In this document: positions 57,318-64,000 of the stretch, one piece after another
How positions within the stretch are numbered: position 1 is the stretch's first letter
Layout of the letters: every line of letters starts with the position of its first letter
NCBI RefSeq assembly: GCF_000521485.1
Contig: NZ_BAVS01000010.1
Coordinates: 1 to 64,000 of the forward strand
Direction of reading: 5' to 3'
Origin: Gracilibacillus boraciitolerans JCM 21714
Lineage (GTDB): Bacteria; Bacillota; Bacilli; Bacillales; Amphibacillaceae
Length of the DNA: 64,000 nucleotides
Translations under genes and position numbers: made by a program
The notes under the pieces: model-generated
Database searches by the model: none
Seen by the model: only the letters and a program-made list of their open reading frames with translations
Told to the model about the DNA's origin: nothing

Positions 57318-58706
57318 ATGATGAATTTTCTTCAACGGATTGGTAAATCTCTGATGTTGCCAATTGCTGTATTGCCTGCAGCTGCTTTGTTGTTGCGCTT
57401 AGGACAAGATGATTTATTGGGTATTGAGTTTATGGCAAAAGCGGGAGATGCTATTTTTTCTGAACTACCTTTAATTTTTGCAATAGGTGTTGCCATAGGG
57501 TTTTCTAAGGATAAACACGGTGCAGCAGCATTGGCAGGTGTTATTGGTTATTTAGTATTAACAAATGCGTTATCAGCTATTAACGAAAATATTAATATGG
57601 CCGTATTGGGTGGTATACTTTCGGGTATTGTTGCTGGTCTTTTATACAATCGCTTTCATGATATTAAATTACCCGACTGGCTTGCCTTCTTTGGTGGGAA
57701 ACGATTTGTTCCAATCGTTACGGCTGCTACGATGGTCATACTGGCTGGTGTCTTTGGTGTGGTTTGGCCACCTGTTCAAAGCTTTATTAATGGAATTGGC
57801 GAATGGATTATTAATGCGGGGGCAGCCGGCGTTGGTATTTTTGGTATCTTAAATCGTTTATTAATCCCACTTGGTTTACATCATGTTTTAAATACGTTAG
57901 TTTGGTTTGAATTTGGAGAATTTACAAATGCGGCAGGAGAAATAATAAAAGGTGATTTATCGAGATTCTTTGCTGGCGACAAAACAGCTGGTATTTTCAT
58001 GGGTGGGTTCTTCCCAATTATGATGTTTGGTCTTCCTGCAGCGGGATTAGCTATGATATATACCGCAAAAAAAGAAAAACGTAAAGCGATTGCTGGTTTA
58101 ATTGGTGGGTTAGCCTTCACGTCATTTTTAACAGGGATTACGGAGCCGATAGAATTCATGTTTATGTTTTTGTCACCATTGTTATATGTGATTCATGCGT
58201 TTCTAACCGGTGCATCCATGGTTATTGTATACCTTCTAGATATTCATCATGGATTTGGATTTTCAGCAGGAGCGATTGATTACTTCTTGAATTTTGGTAT
58301 TGCTCAAAAGCCAGTGCTATTATTTTTAATTGGAATTATTTTTGCGATCATTTACTTCTTTGTATTTGTCATCGTTATCAAAGTATTTGACTTAAAAACG
58401 CCTGGTCGTGAAGATGATGAGGATGACTCTAATGATGAAGTGACACATGAATCAAATGATTATACTGCCATGGCTGCTCAGTTTGTCGATGCGCTAGGTG
58501 GTAAGGAAAATATTGAACATGTTGACAACTGTGCTACGCGATTACGTTTAACCTTAGGTAATACCGATAATATTGATGAGAAAAAATTAAAGCAACACGG
58601 TGCTCGTGGTACAATAAGAGTAAATAATAAAAACTATCAGATTATTGTCGGTACTAATGTGGAGTTTGTAGCAGAAGAATTAAAGAGAATCGTCCACAGA
58701 GATTAA
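57318..58706 (+). CDS. nagP: GlcNAc-type PTS transporter EIICB
   Basis: Imports and phosphorylates N-acetylglucosamine. The EIIC domain covers residues 1-365 with about ten membrane helices (MMNFLQRIGKSLMLPIAVLP, LIFAIGVAIGFSKDKHG, GLHHVLNTLVWFEFGEFTNA, FLTGITEPIEFMFMFLSPLL). An acidic linker leads to the C-terminal EIIB domain with the phosphocysteine in VDNCATRLRLTL. 462 residues; no EIIA, as in B. subtilis NagP. Unbroken. AAAAGGAGTGG precedes the ATG; a second ATG follows at once. Divergent from nagA. Confidence 0.92.
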   Translation: MMNFLQRIGKSLMLPIAVLPAAALLLRLGQDDLLGIEFMAKAGDAIFSELPLIFAIGVAIGFSKDKHGAAALAGVIGYLVLTNALSAINENINMAVLGGILSGIVAGLLYNRFHDIKLPDWLAFFGGKRFVPIVTAATMVILAGVFGVVWPPVQSFINGIGEWIINAGAAGVGIFGILNRLLIPLGLHHVLNTLVWFEFGEFTNAAGEIIKGDLSRFFAGDKTAGIFMGGFFPIMMFGLPAAGLAMIYTAKKEKRKAIAGLIGGLAFTSFLTGITEPIEFMFMFLSPLLYVIHAFLTGASMVIVYLLDIHHGFGFSAGAIDYFLNFGIAQKPVLLFLIGIIFAIIYFFVFVIVIKVFDLKTPGREDDEDDSNDEVTHESNDYTAMAAQFVDALGGKENIEHVDNCATRLRLTLGNTDNIDEKKLKQHGARGTIRVNNKNYQIIVGTNVEFVAEELKRIVHRD

Positions 58707-58743
58707 TAAAGTCTGGGTAAAAAATAATTTTATAACTGTGAAA

Positions 58744-58797
58744 TCCGAACGATATATCGAATTCTATCATTAGAATTAGTTATCGTTCGGATTTTTT
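58744..58797 (+). terminator. Terminator after nagP
   Basis: ATCCGAACGATA pairs with TATCGTTCGGAT across an AT-rich inner stem, followed by T6. Confidence 0.85.
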
Positions 58798-58812
58798 AAT
58801 TGCATATAAGGG

Positions 58813-59203
58813 AGATAATGCGACATAACTTCAATTTACTGAGTAGTACTCTTGAAATTTATATTAGGTGTAACAAGCCGCTTCAGCTTGCCCACTTCGC
58901 TTTCCGGGGGGGCGTGTCTTAAGCTAACTTTGTAAAGAAAGACACTTTACAAAGTGGATCATCAGATCACGCTGATCCCCCCAGGAGTCGAAGTGGACGC
59001 CTGCGCTAAATAATATTCAACAATAGCAGCAAGTGGTAAAATTGTGACTCTCCTATCTCGATTTATAGGTATTATCCTTTTGAAAAGTCAAATTGATATT
59101 GGTCTTAATCGTTGTAGAGCAAATTAATAGCGAAGGCACCCGGAGCGGCTGTTTAGCAGTAAAAATCTTTCAAAATTGCCACAGGCGTTATGTCGCATTA
59201 TCT
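58813..59203. mobile_element. MITE-like element with 17-base terminal inverted repeats
   Basis: AGATAATGCGACATAAC (58813-58829) is the exact reverse complement of GTTATGTCGCATTATCT (59187-59203). The 391 bases contain no ORF. Inside lie a second inverted pair, CCACTTCG near 58890 and CGAAGTGG near 58990, with G and C runs next to them, and ACTTTGTAAAG/CTTTACAAAGT. This is the structure of a non-autonomous transposable element. Confidence 0.7.
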
Positions 59204-59349
59204 TCGTTATGCGACTCTTAATTGTAGGTTTAAAAAATATATTATTGTTTAGTGGGAATATTTGATACAATCCTTTATACTAATAAAAGTAGATAATTTA
59301 AATCAAATTCTCACTTTATCAAGTCGCACTTTATAAGGAAGGTTCACTG

Positions 59350-60531
59350 ATGACAGATGAAAATCAAAATATAACAAGAATTGAACTAGATGGGAAAGAA
59401 TACATATTAATTGGAACAGCACATGTGTCCAAGCAAAGTGCTGAGCAAGTAAAACAAATAATTGAAGCAGAACAACCTGACTCAGTCTGTGTGGAGCTTG
59501 ATAAGCAACGCTATGAATCAGTAGTCAGTGGCAGTAAGTGGAAGGACATGGATATATTCCAGGTTATCAAGGAAAAGAAAGCAACCTTATTGTTAATGAA
59601 TTTAGCAATATCTTCTTTTCAGAAGCGAATGGCTAAACAATTTGGCATTCAGCCTGGACAAGAAATGATTCAAGGCATTGATTCAGCAAATGAAATTGGA
59701 GCTGAATTAGTATTAGCAGATAGGAATATCCAAATAACTTTCTCTCGAATCTGGGGAAGTATTGGTTTTAAAGGAAAGATGCTATTGTTAACACAAGTAA
59801 TAGGCGGCGTATTTTCAAAGGAAACCATTACAGAAGAAGAATTGGAAAAAATGAAGACACAGGATTCTATTGATAGTGTGTTAAGTGAATTTTCTTCGGC
59901 ATTTCCACGTTTGAAGAAACCACTGATTGATGAACGTGATCAATATTTAGCACAAAAAATTAAAAAAGCACCAGGGGGGGAGAAAATTGTAGCTGTATTA
60001 GGGGGGGCTGCACATGTTCCGGGGGGGATAACAAAAGAAATTCATAAAGAACATGACTTGAAAAAATTGACGACATTACCACCAAAGTCAAAAGCACCGA
60101 AAATCATTGGCTGGTCTATACCTGTAGTTATTATTGCATTAATTGCTTTTACCTTTATATCTAATCCTGTAGCTGGGTGGCAGCAGGTGATGAGCTGGTT
60201 AATTTGGAATGGCGGATTTTCCGCATTAGGTGTGTTATTAGCTTTAGGCCATCCATTAGCAATCTTAACGGCATTGGTAGCAGCTCCTATTACTTCTCTT
60301 AATCCGTTAATGGCTGCTGGGTGGTTTGCTGGTTTTGCACAAGCTCTGGTGAAAAAACCACATGTATCTGACTTTGAATCATTATCAGATGACGTTCATA
60401 CGTTAAAGGGTTTTTGGGAAAATAAAGTGACAAGGATTCTTCTAATTATTGTGTTTGCTAATTTAGGAAGCACATTAGGAACGATAATAGCAGGTACGGA
60501 TATTATACGAGTATTTATCAATAATTTATAA
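59350..60531 (+). CDS. TraB/GumN-family membrane protein
   Basis: N-terminal TraB domain (residues 10-235): LIGTAHVSKQSAEQVKQIIE, CVELDKQRYESVVSG, RNIQITFSRIWGSIGFKGKM and AVLGGAAHVPGG. The C-terminal 140 residues have four membrane helices (WSIPVVIIALIAFTFISNPV, LGVLLALGHPLAILTALVAA). Related to archaeal and bacterial pheromone-shutdown TraB proteins; function unknown. 393 residues; seven-G runs at 59975, 60001 and 60020 may add Gly residues in frame. AAGGAAGG precedes the ATG. Confidence 0.88.
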   Translation: MTDENQNITRIELDGKEYILIGTAHVSKQSAEQVKQIIEAEQPDSVCVELDKQRYESVVSGSKWKDMDIFQVIKEKKATLLLMNLAISSFQKRMAKQFGIQPGQEMIQGIDSANEIGAELVLADRNIQITFSRIWGSIGFKGKMLLLTQVIGGVFSKETITEEELEKMKTQDSIDSVLSEFSSAFPRLKKPLIDERDQYLAQKIKKAPGGEKIVAVLGGAAHVPGGITKEIHKEHDLKKLTTLPPKSKAPKIIGWSIPVVIIALIAFTFISNPVAGWQQVMSWLIWNGGFSALGVLLALGHPLAILTALVAAPITSLNPLMAAGWFAGFAQALVKKPHVSDFESLSDDVHTLKGFWENKVTRILLIIVFANLGSTLGTIIAGTDIIRVFINNL

Positions 60532-60541
60532 AAAAATCTGG

Positions 60542-60572
60542 ACTTTTCTAGGTGAAAAGTCCAAACTTTTTA
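60542..60572 (+). terminator. Terminator after TraB gene
   Basis: TGGACTTTT pairs with AAAAGTCCA around CTAGGTG, followed by AACTTTTT. Confidence 0.85.
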
Positions 60573-60648
60573 TTAATAGTAGAACACATGTTCTTATTTA
60601 TGGTATACTGTAGACAACCCTCTATAAAGAAAGGGGGGGGTGAAAGAT

Positions 60649-60774
60649 ATGGAAGTGGTTCTGACCTTTGTGGTTTTAGGCCTCGGTATTGCAGTGGCCT
60701 GTCTTAACTTAATCAATGCAATACTGAACCTAAAGAGACACAAGAAAAAGGATCACCGCTCTGCCAAGCGATGA
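60649..60774 (+). CDS. Small holin-like toxin of a type I TA pair
   Basis: 41-residue peptide MEVVLTFVVLGLGIAVACLN, then LINAILNLKRHKKKDHRSAK. One membrane helix (residues 3-28) and a strongly basic tail, the pattern of type I toxins of the holin-like/TxpA kind in Firmicutes. AAGG plus an expanded G run and GTGAAAG precede the ATG. A hairpin GGATCA/TGATCC covers the stop codon. A minus-strand promoter (60865-60836) faces the gene and would give an antisense RNA over its 3' end. Confidence 0.72.
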   Translation: MEVVLTFVVLGLGIAVACLNLINAILNLKRHKKKDHRSAKR

Positions 60775-60835
60775 TCCGAGTAATACCACATGAGTGTGAG
60801 GAGATATCCTTGCACTCACTCCATATTCTACTTCA

Positions 60836-60865
60836 ATTATACAAGAAACATGTGTGAAATGTAAA
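60836..60865 (-). promoter_or_regulatory. Antisense RNA promoter of the type I TA pair
   Basis: On the minus strand, TTTACA (60865-60860) and TATAAT (60841-60836) are 18 bases apart, with TG before the -10 box (TTGTATAAT). It points toward the toxin gene 62 bases away, which is the layout of antitoxin RNAs in this class. GAGTG/CACTC near 60792-60818 forms a hairpin in the overlap. Confidence 0.65.
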
Positions 60866-60937
60866 TGAATTTCGTCTCAAATTAATCTTATATTGAGATC
60901 TCCATTTTGTCGATATTAATTAGGTAACTTTTTGAAA

Positions 60938-61823
60938 TTAAAGAATGTCTTCTAATGTTTGTTCAATTGTTATAAAGCGAAAACGATATCCAGCATCGAC
61001 TAATCGTTTTGGTATCACCCATCTACTCTTCAAAATAAGCTCTGTCTCTGTTTTTAGGAAGACAGCACCTAATTCTAATAATGGTGTGGGGGGCTGGCAA
61101 ACCGACAGGACGATTTAATTGTTGGCGTAACGCACGCATCAAATGATGATTTGGGATCGGATTTGGAGAAGAACAGTTAAAAATACCAGATAGCTGCGTA
61201 TTGCTTTGTAAAAACTGGGTAATTTGAAATAAATCCTCTACATGTATCCAGCTAAACATTTGCTTTCCGTCTCCCTGTATCCCACCGAGCCCGTAATTAA
61301 CCAAATTTTTATAAGGAGTAATCACACCGCCGTCTGGACCAAGAACGATGGCAATGCGAAGAGCAATTTGCCTTGTGTTTGGTAATGAGAAATTGAAAAA
61401 GGCCCTTTCCCATTTCTTTGCAACATCGACGGAAAATCCAGTACCAATTTCTCCATTTTCCTCTGTCATTGGTCGATCCTCTGCATGTCGATAAATAGTA
61501 GCTGTACTCGCATTAATCCATAATTCGGGTGGGTTTTGACAATGATTAAGCGCATCACCAAGAAGTTTGGTTGTACCGGTACGAGAAGTGATAATATCCT
61601 TTTTGTTTTTGTCATGATAACGGCAATTCACGGACTTACCTGCTAAATTAATTACCATTTCTGCGCCTTCTAAGGCATCAATTATTCCTTGCTGATCATT
61701 CCATGTAATGGCGGGTGCTTTTCGACTGATTATCTTAACGTCATACCCTTGTTTACTAAATTGTTTTTTGAAATAATCACCTATGAATCCTGTACCACCT
61801 GCTAAAACTATTTTTTTCTGCAT
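60938..61823 (-). CDS. TIGR01777-family NAD-dependent epimerase (frame broken)
   Basis: YfcH/SulA-type atypical SDR. N-terminal VLAGGTGFIGDYFKKQFSKQ binds the dinucleotide; VINLAGKSVNCRYHDKNKKD, TGTTKLLGDALNHCQNPPEL, NASTATIYRHAEDRPMTE and LRIAIVLGPDGGVITPYKNL are family motifs. A six-G/C run at 61087 breaks the frame inside LPAPTPLLELGAVFLKTE. Repaired, it continues LILKSRWVIPKRLVDAGYRF to TLEDIL, stop at 60938, about 295 residues. The second ATG (61823) is better spaced from AGGAG. Substrate unknown. Confidence 0.88.
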
Positions 61824-62098
61824 ATCAGACATCTCCTAAGTTTTTGCATTTCCTCTATCATATCAAAAAATAGGACAATAGAGAAAAAGTTTCTGACATT
61901 TTTCCGTTAATTTGATATAATAAAAAGTCAAATAGTAAATTTATTTAAAGGTTATAATAAGTATAAAAAATTGGTGGAAAGCTCGTATTATAAAATAAAT
62001 ATGGGAAATATTGGCCCAATACATAAGGTACTACAGGCACTTGACCTTTTCGAATATATATTAGGAGCAAAGGTGACAGAATTTGGAGGGAAACAACA

Positions 62099-63560
62099 AT
62101 GACTTACGATGATGATAGCTTAATGCTACATACGGACTTATATCAAATTAACATGATAGAAACGTATTGGAGGGATGGAAAAGCAGACAATAAAGCTGTA
62201 TTTGAATTATATTTTCGGCAGTTACCTTTTGCTAATGGTTATGCTGTCTTTGCTGGGTTGGAGCGTGTATTAGATTTTATCAGGAATTTCGGATTTACGG
62301 AAAGTGACCTTGCCTATCTAAAAGAAATCGCTGGGTATCAGGATGATTACTTGGATTATCTGAGAAACTTGCGTTTTACAGGTACTATTTTATCTATGAA
62401 AGAAGGAGAAGTTGTTTTTGCAAATGAACCATTAATGAGAATCGAGGCACCATTGGCAGAAGCGCAATTAATTGAAACCCCCCCTTTGCTTAATATTGTG
62501 AACTACCAAACATTAATAGCTACTAAAGCAGCAAGAATTAAGTACGTGGTAGGCGATCATGCTGTTATGGAATTCGGAACTAGAAGAGCACATGAGATGG
62601 ATGCGGCAATTTGGGGAACACGCGCTGCATACATTGGGGGGGGATTTTCTGCCACTAGTAATGTGAGGGCAGGGAAACTATTTGGCATACCAATTGCCGG
62701 AACCCATGCCCACTCTATGGTACAAGCTTATCGTGATGACTATATTGCATTTAAAAAATATGCCAGCACACATAAAAACTGTGTTTTCTTAGTAGATACA
62801 TATGATACATTACGTTCTGGTTTACCAAATGCGATTCGTGTGGCGAAGGAATTTGGGGGATAGCATTAATTTTCTGGGTATTCGTTTGGATAGTGGAGAT
62901 ATGGCCTATTTATCAAAACAGGCTCGGTACATGTTAGATGATGCAGGTTTTTCTGATGCGAAAATTATTGTATCAAATGACCTAGATGAATATACGATTC
63001 TTAACTTGCAGGCACAAGGAGCGAAAATAGATATTTATGGCATTGGTACGAAGGTAATAACAGCTTATGATCAGGCAGCATTAGGCGGAGTATATAAATT
63101 AGTGGCAATTGAAGATAATGGTGAAATGGTAGATACGATCAAGATTTCTTCTAACCCTGAAAAAGTCACAACTCCGGGAAGCAAAAAAGTTTATCGAATC
63201 ATAAATAATGTGAATGGACATTCAGAAGGTGACTATATTGCGCTGGAGAATGAGAATCCTCAAACAGAAGAACGTTTAAAAATGTTTCATCCGGTGCATA
63301 CATATATAAGTAAGTTTGTTACTAATTTTACCGCGATTAATCTCCATCAGGAAATCGTAGTAAATGGAGTCATTAATTATAGCAATCCTTCTCTCAAGGA
63401 AATACAGCAGTATACGATTAGTAATATGAAACTGTTATGGGAAGAATATAAAAGAACAATGAATCCGGAAGAATATCCAGTTGATTTAAGTGAAGCATGT
63501 TGGGAAAATAAGATGAACTTAATTCGTGATATTAAAAGCAAAGTGAAAAAAGTAAAATGA
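62099..63560 (+). CDS. pncB: Nicotinate phosphoribosyltransferase PncB (frame broken)
   Basis: Makes nicotinate mononucleotide from nicotinate and PRPP in NAD salvage. Start MTYDDDSLMLHTDLYQINMI; FELYFRQLPFANGYAVFAGL; substrate loop EFGTRRAHEMDAAIWGTRAA; GTHAHSMVQAYRDDYIAFKK; FLVDTYDTLRSGLPNAI; GIRLDSGDMAYLSKQARYML. A five-G run at about 62855 breaks the frame between KEFG and DSINFLGIRLD. About 487 residues when repaired, the family length. GGAGGG precedes the ATG. It leads into nadE 18 bases later. The 61833-62098 gap holds only promoter-like AT sequence. Confidence 0.95.
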
Positions 63561-63578
63561 AGAAAGGATGTTTATAGT

Positions 63579-64000
63579 ATGCGATCATTACAAAAGGAAA
63601 TTATGGAAACCTTAAAAGTACAACCGAGCATTGATCCACAAGAGGAATTTCGTCGCAGTGTAGAGTTTATTAAAGCCTATTTAACGAAGCATGCTTTTTT
63701 AAAAAGTGTTGTGCTAGGTATCTCCGGGGGGGCAGGACTCGACTCTGGCTGGGTATATGTGTCAAACTGCTGTAAATGAGTTAAATGAACAGCAAAAGGA
63801 GCAAACGTATCAATTTATTGCGGTACGTCTTCCGTACGGGGGGGAACAAGCAGATGAAGAGGATTGTATAGATGCGCTTGATTTTATTAAGCCAAGCCGG
63901 ACGGTACGGGTAAATATTAAAGCGGCAGTCGATGCAAGCGAAACAGCAGTTGCCGAAGAATTCGGAGTTATTAGTGATTTTGTCAAAGGAAATACGAAAG
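63579..64000 (+). CDS. nadE: NAD synthetase NadE, cut by the window end (frame broken)
   Basis: Ammonia-dependent amidation of deamido-NAD. It begins [20 protein letters not shown], then [20 protein letters not shown] and the PP-loop [20 protein letters not shown], which is split by a seven-G run at 63726. It continues [20 protein letters not shown] and [14 protein letters not shown] at the window edge. About 140 of some 270 residues are visible. AAGAAAGGATG precedes the ATG. Operon with pncB. Confidence 0.93.

Noticed and set aside
1222-63780. Phase-variable G tracts as a regulatory system
   Set aside because: The same expansion affects tRNAs, tracrRNA, the glmS leader and housekeeping genes such as glmM and nadE, which cannot tolerate it.

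Overview
The window is low-GC Firmicute DNA, most likely from a spore-forming, probably halotolerant member of the Bacillaceae (Gracilibacillus, Virgibacillus or Oceanobacillus type). The clues are the order tRNA cluster, sigW-rsiW, cdaA-cdaR-glmM, glmS ribozyme, glmS; a SpoVA remnant with DUF1657/DUF421 partners; an OpuC-type osmolyte transporter; and strong AGGAGG-type ribosome binding sites with many TTG and GTG starts. No species is claimed.

A quality problem colours the whole window. Runs of five to eight G or C occur throughout. Wherever the expected sequence can be inferred (tRNA arms, tracrRNA, the glmS and c-di-AMP RNA regions, conserved protein motifs), the true run is usually four or five bases. 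Many genes are therefore split by frameshifts although their conserved residues continue in another frame. A smaller number of one-base losses occur in A, T or C runs. I describe such genes as one gene over their full span, state where the frame breaks, and reserve 'pseudogene' for genes that have lost real sequence.

Layout. 41-955: nine tRNA genes. 1.2-8.3 kb: envelope stress regulators (sigW, rsiW), c-di-AMP synthesis (cdaA, cdaR), and aminosugar synthesis (glmM, glmS with its ribozyme). 8.3-11.9 kb: accessory DNA with dispersed hairpin repeats, tiny ORFs, an XRE regulator, an IS21-like remnant and a broken sortase. 12-15 kb: copper operon csoR-copA-copZ. 15-19 kb: a DUF2207 protein and a decayed SpoVA-type operon. 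19-21 kb: arsR-arsC-trxB. 21.6-24.6 kb: a LysM/NlpC endopeptidase and a KtrB-type potassium transporter behind a c-di-AMP riboswitch. 25-30 kb: a reductase, a lipoprotein, two glycosyltransferases flanking a TVP38 membrane protein, and a GDPD. 30.4-36.2 kb: a compact type II-C CRISPR locus (tracrRNA, cas9, cas1, cas2 and a one-spacer array) with a mazEF module lying between CRISPR repeats. 36.3-38.6 kb: a collapsed type I restriction system. 39.7-42.4 kb: OpuC-type transporter. 42.5-53.5 kb: mixed small genes, a resolvase fragment, an MFS transporter, a deacetylase, a copper-binding four-helix protein and a CAP-domain protein. 53.6-58.7 kb: GlcNAc/MurNAc utilisation (murQ, nagR, nagB, nagA, nagP). 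58.8-64 kb: a MITE-like element, a TraB-family protein, a type I toxin-antitoxin pair, an epimerase, and pncB-nadE for NAD salvage.

How parts connect. c-di-AMP made by CdaA should be sensed by the riboswitch ahead of the KtrB gene, linking cell-wall precursor genes (cdaA-cdaR-glmM) to potassium uptake. GlmS makes glucosamine-6-phosphate while NagB consumes it. The most interesting region is the CRISPR locus. One canonical repeat, one spacer and one half-degraded repeat that keeps an extended -10 promoter appear to form a single-crRNA unit. A MazEF toxin-antitoxin lies between that unit and a further divergent repeat.
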